Positions 1 to 11,197 of a stretch of DNA of 64,000 nt are shown here, piece by piece. The first letter of the stretch is position 1. Each line of letters opens with the position of its first letter. Both the position numbers and the translations under genes were made by a program. This stretch comes from Hydrogenispora ethanolica (GTDB lineage: Bacteria; Bacillota; UBA4882; UBA8346): positions 248,001 through 312,000 of the forward strand of contig NZ_SLUN01000001.1 in NCBI RefSeq assembly GCF_004340685.1. Direction: 5' to 3'. The notes under the pieces are model-generated. The model did not search any database, was not told the origin of the DNA, and saw only the letters and a list, made by a program, of their open reading frames with translations.

Positions 1-1470
1 CTCCATCGTCAGCTGGTCCTTGGGCGAGAGGGCGTCCACGCCCACCAGCCGGACGATCTCATCCAGTTCCGCCTCCTCCTGCAAGATCCGCATGGCCTCG
101 ACCCGCAGGCGGTTGAATTCGGGCGCTACCGCCCGGTCGAAGTATTCGGCCAAGCGCTCGGTATACAGCGAATAGCTGGTCAGCCAGTTGATCGCCGGAA
201 AATGCCTGCGGTAGGCCAGCGCGGCGTCCAAGCCCCAGAAGACCTTGACAATGCGCAGGGTCGCCTGGGACACCGGCTCGGAGATGTCGCCGCCCGGCGG
301 CGAAACCGCCCCCACCGCGGTCAGGGTCCCTTCCCGGCCGTCGCCGCCCAGGCAGATCACCCGGCCGGCCCGCTCATAAAAGTCGGCCAGCCGCGAACCC
401 AGGTATGCCGGATACCCTTCCTCCCCGGGCATCTCCTCCAGCCGGCCGGAGATCTCCCGCAGCGCCTCCGCCCAGCGGGAGGTGGAGTCGGCCATGATCG
501 CCACCGAATAGCCCATATCCCGGAAGTATTCGGCAATGGTGATCCCGGTATAGATGGAAGCCTCCCGGGCCGCCACCGGCATATCCGAGGTATTGGCGAT
601 CAGCACCGTCCGTTTGATCAAGACTTCGCCGGTGCGCGTGTCGTGCAGCTCCGGGAATTCCATCAGCACGTCGGTCATTTCATTGCCGCGCTCGCCGCAG
701 CCCACATAGACGATGATCTCGGCGTCGGCCCATTTGGCCAGCTGGTGCTGGACGATGGTCTTGCCGCTGCCGAACGGCCCGGGGATGCTGGCGGTGCCGC
801 CTTTGGCCACCGGGAAGAACGTGTCGATCACCCGCTGGCCGGTGGCCATCAGCTCGGTCGGGGCCAGCTTCTCCCGGTAGGGACGGCCCCGCCGCACCGG
901 CCATTTCTGCAGCATCTTGACCTCGACGACGCCGGTCGCCGTCGCCACCCGGGCCACGGTCTCATCCAGCGTAAAGGCGCCGGACCGGATCTCCGCCAGT
1001 CTGCCGGAGACTCCGGGCGGGATCATGATCTTGTGGGAGACCACCACCGTTTCCTGGACCGTGCCGATGATATCGCCCGGCTGGACCATGCTCCCTGGCG
1101 CAGCCGTGGCGACGAACTCCCATTTCCGGTCGTGGTCCAGCGGCGCCACTTCCACGCCGCGGGTGATGCGATCGCCCACTTTTTGCACCAGTTGATCGAG
1201 GGGACGCTGAATCCCGTCGTAGATCGCTTCGATCAATCCCGGCCCCAGCTCCACGCTGAGCGGAGCGCCGGTCAAATAGACCGGTTCGCCGGGGCCCAAG
1301 CCGGTGGTCTCCTCATACACCTGGATCCAGGCGCGGTCGCCCCGCAGCTCGATGATCTCTCCGATCAGCCTTTTTTCGCTGACCCGGACCACCTCATACA
1401 TCCTGGCCTCCGTCAGGCCTTCGGCCACCACCAGCGGTCCGGAAACTTTAATGATCTTGCCCTCTCTCAT
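1..1470 (-). CDS. atpA: V-type ATPase subunit A (partial, C-terminus outside window)
   Basis: Catalytic headpiece subunit of a V/A-type ATPase. It binds and hydrolyses (or makes) ATP at the A/B interface to drive the membrane ion rotor. The frame opens at the ATG at 1468-1470 and runs off the left edge, so about 490 of the family's roughly 590 residues are present. Visible are the N-terminal barrel starting [16 protein letters not shown], the A-subunit-specific insert around [13 protein letters not shown], the Walker A loop GPFGSGKT near residue 231 and the region [19 protein letters not shown]. It follows atpF with no intervening base. The B and D subunits are expected just beyond the window. 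Confidence 0.96.
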   Translation of the reverse strand, partial: MREGKIIKVSGPLVVAEGLTEARMYEVVRVSEKRLIGEIIELRGDRAWIQVYEETTGLGPGEPVYLTGAPLSVELGPGLIEAIYDGIQRPLDQLVQKVGDRITRGVEVAPLDHDRKWEFVATAAPGSMVQPGDIIGTVQETVVVSHKIMIPPGVSGRLAEIRSGAFTLDETVARVATATGVVEVKMLQKWPVRRGRPYREKLAPTELMATGQRVIDTFFPVAKGGTASIPGPFGSGKTIVQHQLAKWADAEIIVYVGCGERGNEMTDVLMEFPELHDTRTGEVLIKRTVLIANTSDMPVAAREASIYTGITIAEYFRDMGYSVAIMADSTSRWAEALREISGRLEEMPGEEGYPAYLGSRLADFYERAGRVICLGGDGREGTLTAVGAVSPPGGDISEPVSQATLRIVKVFWGLDAALAYRRHFPAINWLTSYSLYTERLAEYFDRAVAPEFNRLRVEAMRILQEEAELDEIVRLVGVDALSPKDQLTME

Positions 1471-1806
1471 CTACTCAACCTCTTTTCCCGACAGGATATC
1501 CGCGCCGACCGCCCGTTCGATGATCCGGCGGATTCGCTGCATGGCATAGCCCTGATCGCCCTGGCTGCCCGGAATATAGACCACGCTCGGCAAAGGCGCG
1601 CCCGCGTGCTCGATCAGCGTCTTTTCCACCCGCTCGGCCAGGGACTCCGCCACGAAGATGATCGCATATTCATTCTCCTCCATCAGCTTCTCCAGCAGGG
1701 CGGCGGGATCGTCCCGTTCGCCGACGGGAAAGGTCTCGATCCCCAGCGCTTTGAAGCCCAGGATCCGGTCCTCCTCGCCCATCGCGGCGATCTTATGTGT
1801 AAGCAC
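1471..1806 (-). CDS. atpF: V-type ATPase subunit F
   Basis: Small central-stalk subunit of 111 residues that sits with subunit D in the rotor of V/A-ATPases. The start is GTG, lying inside the 3' end of atpC (14-nt overlap), which suggests translational coupling. The protein has the family's Rossmann-like layout: an early strand (MLTHKIAAMGEEDRILGFKA), the acidic segment YAIIFVAESLAERV, and a C-terminal helix that binds the stalk. Length and gene order (C-F-A) are canonical. The assignment rests on order plus sequence style. Confidence 0.93.
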   Translation of the reverse strand: MLTHKIAAMGEEDRILGFKALGIETFPVGERDDPAALLEKLMEENEYAIIFVAESLAERVEKTLIEHAGAPLPSVVYIPGSQGDQGYAMQRIRRIIERAVGADILSGKEVE

Positions 1807-2773
1807 GTCGCAAACGCTCCTTTATTTTGGAGTTGGGCACCCGGTTGCTTTGGCCCGTCAGAATGATCCGCAACGAACGGACCTCGGTCTCTTTGGCCAG
1901 CCAATAGCCGACCAAGGGCTCGATGCCGAGCGCGATATATTTGGCGCGGCCGATCAGTTCGGTCAGATAATTGTCGGACTCCCGCTCCAGGACGCTTAGC
2001 GAGGTCAGGAGGAGCGGTCCCGCGCCGGCCAGCCGGGAATAGCGGCTCCGGTTCAACAGGGCCAGCAGCTGATCGTCGTTTTGATTCCCGAACGCTTGAA
2101 AATCGGCCGGCTGCCAATGGCCGCCCTCCAGGAAGAAGCGCTGAAAGTCGGCGAAGCCCAGGCCGATGAAGCGCAACCTCAGCCAGATGCGCAGGTTGGT
2201 CAGATCGACGGCCGCGCTCCACCACTCGCGCAGCAGGTCGGACCGGCCCCGGCCCAGGATCTGATGGCCGGCCGCGAACCAGGCCCGGTCCAGGATCCGG
2301 TCGATCTCCTGCACGTCCCCGCTGGCCTGGTAGAGCCGGCGCGCTTCCCGCACCGCCCCGGCATAGGGTTCCGGGAGCTCCGGCTCGGCCGCTTCCATCC
2401 GCTCCAGCAGCCACTCCGGCGGCCAGACCCCCAGCCGCGACAGCCGCGCCGCTCCGAGCCGGGCCTCCTTCAGGATACGCTTCAGATTTTCGACATCGTA
2501 GCGCTGCATCAGCAGCCGGATCTCCGGAGCGTCCTGGCTCAGCTGCAATACCAGGCGGAACACCCGTTGCAGCTCGGCGTCGAGCGCCGTCTCAAATTGC
2601 AGCGCTTCCTGGAGATGGGCCAGGGCCGGAGCATACTCCGTCTCTCCCAATAGCGCCACCGCTTCGGCCAGGTTCGGGGCATCAGCCATCCGGTCCAGCT
2701 GCGCGTCGCTGATTAACTTGGTCTCGAGCGCCCGAATCCGGGCCACCGCATAAGCAAAATCCCGTTCCCGCAT
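1793..2773 (-). CDS. atpC: V-type ATPase subunit C (AC39/d-type)
   Basis: 326-residue, all-helical socket subunit that couples the central stalk to the membrane c-ring, equivalent to eukaryotic subunit d. It begins MRERDFAYAVARIRALE and has the family's repeated helical-hairpin texture with an internal duplication (NLAEAVALLGETEY near the N-terminus, DLTNLRIWLRLRFIGL in the second half). Its 3' end overlaps atpF by 14 nt, and 42 nt separate it from atpE. Nothing unusual is seen. Confidence 0.93.
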   Translation of the reverse strand: MRERDFAYAVARIRALETKLISDAQLDRMADAPNLAEAVALLGETEYAPALAHLQEALQFETALDAELQRVFRLVLQLSQDAPEIRLLMQRYDVENLKRILKEARLGAARLSRLGVWPPEWLLERMEAAEPELPEPYAGAVREARRLYQASGDVQEIDRILDRAWFAAGHQILGRGRSDLLREWWSAAVDLTNLRIWLRLRFIGLGFADFQRFFLEGGHWQPADFQAFGNQNDDQLLALLNRSRYSRLAGAGPLLLTSLSVLERESDNYLTELIGRAKYIALGIEPLVGYWLAKETEVRSLRIILTGQSNRVPNSKIKERLRRAYT

Positions 2774-2815
2774 CCGTTTCTCATCCTTTCAGGCCCGGTC
2801 TCGAATCTCGTCGGG

Positions 2816-3421
2816 TCACGGCCGTTCCTTCGGGAAGAGCGCCACGGCGATCTGCGGCACCAGCTCTTCCTCGGCCGCTTCCAGCAACGCCTGATAGGAT
2901 CCGTCGACCGTGTATCCTGGACCGCTCAGCACAAAGCCGCCCTCGCCCTCCGGCGGTTCGGGGGCCAGATTCAAACGGGAGGGACTCCCGGAAGCGGCAA
3001 TGCGTTCGTTGGCCTTCTGGACGATGGCCTGCCATTCGGCGGCCGCTCCCGCGCCCCGGACCGTGCCGCCGCCGTGCCTCCCGGCATCCGCCAGCTTTTG
3101 GGCGAAAAATTCGATGCGCCGTTCGGCGGGCAGCTTGGCCAGGGCCTCCCGGGCTCCGGCCAAGGCCCGCTGGATCAGCTGGTGCTTGGCGGTAAGGACC
3201 CGCTTGCGCAACTCGAGCTCCGCCGCGATCTTGGCGCGCCGCTCGATCTCCTCGGCCTTGCGGCGGTAGGTCGCGGCGGCGGCGGCGCGGCGTTCCCCGG
3301 CCCGCTGCTCGGCTTCGTCCCGGATCCGGGCCGCCTCGCGTTCCGCCTCCCCGGCGATCTCCGCCGCCTCCTGCCGGGCCTTGGCGAGAATGGCGCCGGT
3401 CAGCGCTTGAATATCATTCAT
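2816..3421 (-). CDS. atpE: V-type ATPase subunit E (peripheral stalk)
   Basis: 201-residue peripheral-stalk subunit that forms a heterodimeric coiled coil with the G/H-type subunit and holds the headpiece still. Residues ~10-90 are a long Ala/Glu/Arg-rich helix (AKARQEAAEIAGEAEREA...), followed by a globular C-terminal domain with the conserved glycine-rich GGFVLSGPGYTVDGSY segment, seen in bacterial subunit E as a GG-[FV] strand. It lies 14 nt downstream of atpK in the same operon. Confidence 0.92.
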   Translation of the reverse strand: MNDIQALTGAILAKARQEAAEIAGEAEREAARIRDEAEQRAGERRAAAAATYRRKAEEIERRAKIAAELELRKRVLTAKHQLIQRALAGAREALAKLPAERRIEFFAQKLADAGRHGGGTVRGAGAAAEWQAIVQKANERIAASGSPSRLNLAPEPPEGEGGFVLSGPGYTVDGSYQALLEAAEEELVPQIAVALFPKERP

Positions 3422-3435
3422 CGACGGGCGCTCCT

Positions 3436-5873
<2,438 letters not shown>

Positions 5874-5876
5874 GCT

Positions 5877-6188
5877 TCAGCTCACAACCTTTTCGACGAT
5901 CATGGTGACGGCCCCGGCCAGATTCCGTTCGCCCGCCGCCGTCAGGCCGGCGGCCTGCCGCTCGGCCTCCTCCAGCTGTCCGCGGCGGTATTCCGCCATG
6001 CGCCGCTCGGCCGCGGCGACCGCGGCTTCACCGGCGGCGATCGCCTCCGCCTCGGCTTGCTGGACCCGTTGGGCCGCTTCCTCCCGGGCCCGTTTCAAAA
6101 GCTCGGAGCGGTGCTGCCGGGCTTCCTCCAGAATCCGGTCGGCCTCCGCTTCCGACTGCTGAATCATTTGCCAGGCTTCTTTGGCCAT
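5877..6188 (-). CDS. atpH: V-type ATPase peripheral-stalk subunit G/H-like
   Basis: 103-residue, almost entirely coiled-coil protein rich in Ala, Glu, Gln and Arg (MAKEAWQMIQQSEAEADRI...), matching the G/H peripheral-stalk partner of subunit E and occupying its usual first place in the operon. I chose the ATG at 6186-6188 because GGAG lies eight bases upstream. The alternative GTG at 6197 overlaps that Shine-Dalgarno sequence. Coiled-coil composition makes homology weak, so position in the operon is the main argument. Confidence 0.85.
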   Translation of the reverse strand: MAKEAWQMIQQSEAEADRILEEARQHRSELLKRAREEAAQRVQQAEAEAIAAGEAAVAAAERRMAEYRRGQLEEAERQAAGLTAAGERNLAGAVTMIVEKVVS

Positions 6189-6197
6189 TCGCTTCAC

Positions 6198-6618
6198 TCC
6201 AATCCGTATCCGTCCACAGATAATGGAAGTATATACTAATCGAGATCCCTTTATCCCCTCGAACTAAAGTGCGGCTCCTGTCCTATCGAGGGGCAGGTTA
6301 ATATCTTTTTTACAAGTTCCAGATGAGAGATAGCGGCCAAGTCTCCCCGCGGGAGGACCGGCCTGAAGTGTTTTTTGAGGAAAAACAGCAGTTGATTCCG
6401 AAAAGGCAACCTTCTCAACGACTAGCGCCGCAAAGCTTGAACGACTTCCATTGAACCATGCGACCACGGTAAAATCTCAATAAAGTGCTCACTCAGGATG
6501 TCTTCGAAACAGGATATTTGTTCTTATTGTAGCAAAATGATCAGGGCCGGCACAAGGAATTCTTTTCCTTCCTCCTTCCAGGCCATGGAAAGCTCCAGCA
6601 AAAGCGGTGAAAAATTTT
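6198..6618. other. Gene-free spacer upstream of the ATPase operon
   Basis: No convincing gene. The minus strand just above atpH has TATACT-like sequence near 6230-6238 that may be a -10 element for the ATPase operon, but I see no good -35 partner. Short open frames on both strands (6264-6467 minus, 6498-6704 plus) lack ribosome-binding sites and recognisable motifs. Base composition is lower in GC than the flanking genes. The 21-bp array begins at the right end. Confidence 0.5.
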
Positions 6619-6996
6619 TAATCGGCGTCCCCCGCCGCCGCAGTTGCTTCCGTGACTCCCGATCAATCTTTTGTGAATCAAGATCGATCTTCTATGAATC
6701 ATGATCGATCTGGAATCATTGGCGATCGATCATTTGTGAACCAAGATCCTACGGCAGTCGCCGCCGCAGTTGCTTCTGTGACTCCAGATCGATCTTCTGC
6801 GAATCAAGATCGATCTGGAATCATTGCCGATCGATCATTTGTGAATCAAGATCCTACGGGGGCCACCGCCACAGTTACTTCCGTGACTCCAGATCGATCT
6901 TCTGTGAATCAAGATCGATCCGGAATCATTGCCGATCGATCATTTGTGAACCAAGATCCCGCGGCAATCGCCGCCGCAGTTGCTTCCGTTCTTGGC
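6619..6996. repeat. 21-bp-period tandem repeat array 1
   Basis: About 18 head-to-tail units of exactly 21 bp. The commonest unit begins GATCGATC and ends GTGAATCA plus one base (units at 6661, 6682, 6724, 6787, 6829, 6892 and 6934). They alternate with GGAATCATT-type, CCTACGG-type and GCAGTTGCTT-type units in a fixed order. This makes a higher-order 105-bp (five-unit) repeat, nearly identical over 6766-6870, 6871-6975 and the start of a third copy; the first copy has one extra unit (126 bp). Unit 6661-6681 has only one GATC. By my count there are 22 GATC sites in the array. All lengths are multiples of 21, so a plus-strand frame stays open and would read heptads such as DRSFVNQ. I see no evidence of translation. 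Confidence 0.9.
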
Positions 6997-7003
6997 GCAG
7001 GAC

Positions 7004-7380
7004 ATTTCAATTCATCCCCCTTAATATTCGACCCCACAAAATCCGGCACGAAGCCGGATGCGCGGAATGGATACAGGGACGTATCACCTGACGTCGCCGT
7101 CGAAGCATCCGTAAGCAACGCCGCCAGGGACGGCAATTCCCCAGAAAAGGGACCCGCGACTCGGAGGAGCGGGATGGGGGGTCAAGGGGGCACTCGCCCC
7201 TTGCGGCGGGGGTACCGGCCTAGGGAGTTTGCCGCCAAACCCCCTGGCCGACCTTGGCACAGGATGTAAGCTGGATAGACGGTTTTTCTCAACTACCAAA
7301 GCTAATGACTCGTCCTCTAAAGGAATTTCACTGCATCCCCCTCAATATCGACTCTACCCATCCGGCACAACGCCGGCCGT
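7004..7380. repeat. Pair of related hairpin repeats (7004-7060 and 7325-7380)
   Basis: Two imperfect direct copies of a ~55-bp sequence 320 bp apart. Both read ATTTCA, then CATCCCCCT, AATAT, TCGAC, and end in a small GC hairpin (ATCCGGC...GCCGGAT in the first, CCGGC...GCCGG in the second). The 260 bp between them is GC-rich, with G-runs and no recognisable gene. This resembles a REP-like intergenic element. The function is unknown. Confidence 0.55.
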
Positions 7381-7459
7381 GCTGCGGCAAGAACGGCGTC
7401 CCGGCCCGGCGCCGGGGAGCGCCGCTTGGTAAAAGTCCTGTTTCATTTCGAAAAAACCG

Positions 7460-7488
7460 TTGACAGCGGCGGGAGCGGCGCATATAAT
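7460..7488 (+). promoter_or_regulatory. cadC-cadA promoter
   Basis: TTGACA at 7460-7465 and TATAAT at 7483-7488 with a 17-bp spacer: a perfect sigma-A consensus promoter, 62 bp before the cadC start. Confidence 0.9.
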
Positions 7489-7501
7489 AAAGCCATAATA
7501 T

Positions 7502-7539
7502 ATGAATGATTGTTCGTATGTTCAATAAATCATATTCAT
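7502..7539 (+). promoter_or_regulatory. Probable CadC operator
   Basis: Imperfect dyad between the -10 box and the start codon, with outer arms ATGAAT (7502-7507) and ATTCAT (7534-7539) around an AT-rich core containing two TGTTC-like halves. Position and composition fit ArsR/CadC operators, which overlap the transcription start. The exact half-sites are inferred. Confidence 0.6.
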
Positions 7540-7549
7540 GGAGGTACCC

Positions 7550-7915
7550 ATGTCCGAGCCCAACGAAGAACTGAACCAGTGTTGCAACGTCATCCACCTG
7601 GATATCGTCAACCGGATCAAGGAGAAGACGCCCCCGGAGGAGAGCCTGTACGATCTGGCGGAACTCTTCAAGGTCTTTGGCGATTCCACCCGGATCAAGA
7701 TCCTCTGGGCCCTGGCCGAGATGGAGCTGTGCGTCTGCGACATCGCTTTCCTGCTGAATATGACCCAATCGGCCATCTCCCACCAATTGCGCATTCTCAA
7801 ACAGGCCCGGCTGGTCAATTACAGGAAAGACGGCAAAAACGTCTATTACTCGCTCGACGATGAGCATGTCAAACAGATCTTCAACCTCGGCCTGATTCAT
7901 ATCAACGAACCCTGA
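7550..7915 (+). CDS. cadC: CadC/SmtB-type ArsR-family metal-responsive repressor
   Basis: 121-residue winged-helix repressor that leaves DNA on binding Cd/Pb/Zn. The ATG at 7550 is chosen because GGAGG sits five bases upstream; an upstream ATG at 7538 overlaps that site. Metal-site residues are visible: the alpha-3 motif ELCVCDI, an N-terminal Cys pair (NQCCNVIH) like that of CadC, and an alpha-5 site DEH...H-x2-E near the C-terminus. Both the thiolate and the dimer-interface zinc sites therefore look intact. It is transcribed with cadA, 27 bp downstream. Confidence 0.93.
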   Translation: MSEPNEELNQCCNVIHLDIVNRIKEKTPPEESLYDLAELFKVFGDSTRIKILWALAEMELCVCDIAFLLNMTQSAISHQLRILKQARLVNYRKDGKNVYYSLDDEHVKQIFNLGLIHINEP

Positions 7916-7942
7916 CCATTCAACGAGAAAGGATGATGTAAC

Positions 7943-9898
7943 ATGACCACCAACAGGGAAGAAGAAGTCCTGCAGGAATGCAGCCATTGTTCCCATTGCG
8001 CCCATTGCGCGGAGATCGTGGAAGGTGCCGGGGAACCTGCGGACGATCACGGTCCCGACCGCCGGGAGCTGATTCAGTACGGCGCGGCGGTGCTCCTCTT
8101 CGTCGTGGCGCTGCTGGGCAAGTTTTCATTCGGGGTGGAGTTCGGCCTGTATTCCGTCAGTTATCTCCTGATCGGCGGCACGGTGCTGTGGGAGGCGGTC
8201 CGGAATATCCGGCGCGGCCGGATCTTTGACGAGAACTTTTTGATGAGCCTGGCCACCCTCGGCGCCTTCGCCCTCGGCGAATTCCCCGAGGGCGTGGCGG
8301 TGATGCTCTTTTACCGGATCGGCGAGTTCTTTCAGGAACTGGCCGTGAAGCGCTCGCGGCGCTCCATCGCCGCCCTGATGGATATCCGGCCCGATTTCGC
8401 CAATCTGAAGACCGACGCCGGGATCGAGCGGGTGGCGCCCGAGGCGGTGGCGGTCGGCGCCACCATCGTCATCCGGCCCGGCGAGAAAGTGCCGCTGGAC
8501 GGCACGGTCATCGACGGCGCCTCCACCCTGGACACCTCGGCCCTGACCGGCGAGGCGGTGCCGCGGGAGGTGGCGGCCGGCGGCGCGGTGCTGTCCGGTT
8601 CCATCAATCAAACCGGCCTGTTAACGGTGGAGGTGGCCAAGAGTTTCGGCCAGTCCACGGTGGCCCGGATTCTGGATCTGGTCCAGAACGCCGGCGCCAA
8701 GAAGGCGCCGACCGAAAACTTCATCACCAAGTTCGCCCGGTATTACACGCCTGCGGTGGTGCTGGCCGCCGTCATCCTGGCCCTGGTTCCGCCCTTGATC
8801 CTGCCGGGGGCCGGTTTTGCGGCCTGGATCAACCGGGCCCTGGTCTTCCTGGTCGTCTCCTGCCCCTGCGCGCTGGTGCTCTCCATCCCGTTGAGCTTTT
8901 TCGGCGGGATCGGCGCGGCCTCGCGCAACGGCATCCTGATCAAAGGCGGCAATTACCTGGAGGCGCTGAACCGGGTGGACACGGTGGTCTTTGACAAGAC
9001 CGGCACGCTGACCCAAGGGGTCTTCCAGGTGGTGCGCCTGGAGCCGAGCGAACCCTTCGGCGAGGCGGAGCTGCTGGAACACGCCGCCTACGCCGAGAGC
9101 TTCTCCAGCCACCCGATCGCGCTGTCGATCCGCCAGGCCTACGGCCGGGAGATCGATCCGGAAGCAGTCTCCGACTATCGCGAGATCTCCGGCCACGGCA
9201 TCCGGGTGCGGCGGGACGGCCGGACCATTCTGGCGGGCAACAGCCGCTTACTGGAAAGAGAAGCCATTTCCTGTCCGGGGGTGGAGGCCCAGGGAACCGT
9301 AGTGCACGTGGCGGTAGACGGCCGCTACGCCGGGTGGATCCTGATCGCCGACGCCGTCAAGGAGGACAGTTCCGGAGCGATCGCCGCGCTGAAGGCGGCC
9401 GGCGTCCGGAAACTGGCGATGCTGACCGGCGACAGCCGGGCGGTGGCCGAAACGGTCGGCCGGTCGCTGGGGCTGGATGAAGTCCACGCCGAACTGCTGC
9501 CCGATCAAAAGGTGGCCCGGCTGGAAGCGCTGGAGCGGCAGAAGTCCGGCAAGGGGACGCTCGTCTTCGTCGGCGACGGCATCAATGACGCGCCGGTGCT
9601 GGCCCGGGCCGATGTCGGCGTGGCCATGGGCGGGCTGGGATCGGACGCGGCCATCGAAGCCGCCGACGTGGTGCTGATGACCGACGAGCCTTCCAAGCTG
9701 GCCACGGCGATCCGTATCGCCAAACGGACCCGTCATATCGTCGCCCAGAATATCGGGCTGGCCCTGGGGGTCAAAGGATTGGTGCTGATCCTGGGCGTCG
9801 GCGGCGTCGCCACCATGTGGGAGGCGGTCTTCGCCGACGTGGGCGTGGCGGTCCTGGCGATCCTCAACGCCATCCGGGTGCAACGGGCGCGGTATTGA
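7943..9898 (+). CDS. cadA: CadA/ZntA-type heavy-metal P1B ATPase
   Basis: 651-residue metal efflux pump (Cd2+/Zn2+/Pb2+). It has the CPC ion-binding motif (SCPCALVLS, near residue 306), the phosphorylated Asp in DKTGTLTQ (~351), the SSHPIA-type HP motif, and GDGINDAP (~543). The N-terminus lacks a ferredoxin-like HMA domain. Instead residues 13-22 read CSHCSHCAHC, a compact (C-x-H)x3-C block. It is the second gene of the cadC operon. Pairing with a Cys-type CadC favours Cd/Pb/Zn over Cu as substrate. Confidence 0.94.
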   Translation: MTTNREEEVLQECSHCSHCAHCAEIVEGAGEPADDHGPDRRELIQYGAAVLLFVVALLGKFSFGVEFGLYSVSYLLIGGTVLWEAVRNIRRGRIFDENFLMSLATLGAFALGEFPEGVAVMLFYRIGEFFQELAVKRSRRSIAALMDIRPDFANLKTDAGIERVAPEAVAVGATIVIRPGEKVPLDGTVIDGASTLDTSALTGEAVPREVAAGGAVLSGSINQTGLLTVEVAKSFGQSTVARILDLVQNAGAKKAPTENFITKFARYYTPAVVLAAVILALVPPLILPGAGFAAWINRALVFLVVSCPCALVLSIPLSFFGGIGAASRNGILIKGGNYLEALNRVDTVVFDKTGTLTQGVFQVVRLEPSEPFGEAELLEHAAYAESFSSHPIALSIRQAYGREIDPEAVSDYREISGHGIRVRRDGRTILAGNSRLLEREAISCPGVEAQGTVVHVAVDGRYAGWILIADAVKEDSSGAIAALKAAGVRKLAMLTGDSRAVAETVGRSLGLDEVHAELLPDQKVARLEALERQKSGKGTLVFVGDGINDAPVLARADVGVAMGGLGSDAAIEAADVVLMTDEPSKLATAIRIAKRTRHIVAQNIGLALGVKGLVLILGVGGVATMWEAVFADVGVAVLAILNAIRVQRARY

Positions 9899-9916
9899 CG
9901 ATTCCCGCAAATTTCA

Positions 9917-9955
9917 GGGCCGTTCCGGATTTAGATCCGGGACGGCCCTGCTTTC
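9917..9955. terminator. Hairpin between cadA and the convergent permease
   Basis: GGGCCG (9917-9922) through CCGGAT pairs with ATCCGG through CGGCCC (ending 9948), followed by TGCTTTCATT. The stem is strong and the T-tract weak. It lies between convergent genes and may serve both. Confidence 0.65.
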
Positions 9956-9976
9956 ATTCCCCCGGGGTAAGGCGGC

Positions 9977-11197
9977 TTACAGGTTCCGGGCCACATTGAA
10001 CCGGTAGGCGAGCGCCGCCGGAGCTAGGCTGGCCAAAAGGCCGAAACCGACCACGCCTCCCGCCAGGACCAGTTCCTTCCAGGAACCGCCCAACCCGATC
10101 GTGATCGCGGTCTGCTGCTGCAGGATTCCGGCCAGCACCCCGAAGAGGCCGTGTCCCACCAGCAAGCCGCAGACCAGGCCGGCGCCCACCGTCACCACTC
10201 CCTCCAGCAGAATAATCCGGAAGATGTCGCCGGCATTGGCGCCGATGGCCCGCAGCACCGCCTGCTCCCGGCTCCGGCTCTGAGCCGAGCCATACAACGT
10301 CAGGGCTACCGTCAGCAAGGTCATGGCGATCACCAGAGCCGCGATGAGCTGCAGGACCTGCTCGCCCTGGCCCATCAGGGCGAAGAACTGCACGATGACT
10401 TGAGCCGGGAAGACCAGCTGCGCCCGGGGCTCGCTCTGAAACTGCTGATACAGGCGCATGGCATCGGCGTAACCCCGCGGTTTCACCAGGATCGCGGTGA
10501 CGCCGTGTTCATGGCCGTCGTGTTCCTCCTCTGCCGCTTCGTCCTCCTCCGCCTCGTGATGCTCGTGAATATGCCAGATGCTTTCCATGGAGACCAGAAT
10601 GGCCTGGTCGTAAGGCCCTCCCACCGGCTTCAGGATTCCCACCACCCGGTAGGGATTATGCCCGTGCGCCTCGCCCTGCTCGTGCACTGACAATCCGTGA
10701 ACCGAAGCGAACGTCTCGCCCACCTTGATCCTCAGATCCCGGGCGGCTTTCGCGCCGATGACTGCTTCAAACTGCGCCCGGAAGGGTCTTCCTTCCGCCA
10801 GCTGCAGCCAGGGCGGGCGGGACGGGGCGACTCGCTGCTCAAAAAGGGCCGGCGCGGTGCCGACGATCCGGTAGCCCCGGTAATTATCGCCGAAACCCAT
10901 CGGCAGCGCCGCGGCCACTCCGGGCCGCGCCGCCAAATCGTCCACCAGCGCTTCCTCGATGTTGCCGATGGGCGTGTCTTGCAGGAACACCGTATTGAGG
11001 ACCAGTTGGATCGGGCTGCCCTTGGCGCCGACGATCAGGTCGAAAGGCTCGGTGGCGCGGACCAGCCCCTGATGGATCCCTTCGGCCAGTAGCATCAGGG
11101 TCACGGTCAGCGCCACCGCCAGGGCCACGATAGCCACGGTCACCATGCTCTGTAGCGGTTTGGCGCTCAGGTTACGCCACACTATCCGCAGGCGCAT
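9977..11197 (-). CDS. FtsX/MacB-type ABC transporter permease with His-rich loop
   Basis: 406-residue permease with one N-terminal membrane helix (residues ~17-40), a large extracytoplasmic domain, and three C-terminal helices (~280-400): the FtsX/LolC/MacB topology. Residues ~210-236 form a His/Glu-rich loop (HIHEHHEAEED, then EEEHDGHEHG) facing outside, which strongly suggests metal binding. It overlaps the ATPase gene upstream by 26 nt. The neighbours (CadA, a secreted CxxC protein, alkaline phosphatase) point to metal rather than lipoprotein handling. The substrate is unknown. Confidence 0.85.
   Translation of the reverse strand: MRLRIVWRNLSAKPLQSMVTVAIVALAVALTVTLMLLAEGIHQGLVRATEPFDLIVGAKGSPIQLVLNTVFLQDTPIGNIEEALVDDLAARPGVAAALPMGFGDNYRGYRIVGTAPALFEQRVAPSRPPWLQLAEGRPFRAQFEAVIGAKAARDLRIKVGETFASVHGLSVHEQGEAHGHNPYRVVGILKPVGGPYDQAILVSMESIWHIHEHHEAEEDEAAEEEHDGHEHGVTAILVKPRGYADAMRLYQQFQSEPRAQLVFPAQVIVQFFALMGQGEQVLQLIAALVIAMTLLTVALTLYGSAQSRSREQAVLRAIGANAGDIFRIILLEGVVTVGAGLVCGLLVGHGLFGVLAGILQQQTAITIGLGGSWKELVLAGGVVGFGLLASLAPAALAYRFNVARNL

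Noticed and set aside
6619-6996. Array 1 as a CRISPR array
   Set aside because: Units are contiguous, with no unique spacers of constant length, and there are no cas genes in the window.
6652-7269. 205-codon plus-strand frame across array 1 as a real protein
   Set aside because: It opens only because the repeat length is a multiple of three. There is no ribosome-binding site, the start is a GTG inside a unit, and the part after the array has no protein-like pattern. Kept as repeat DNA until translation is shown.
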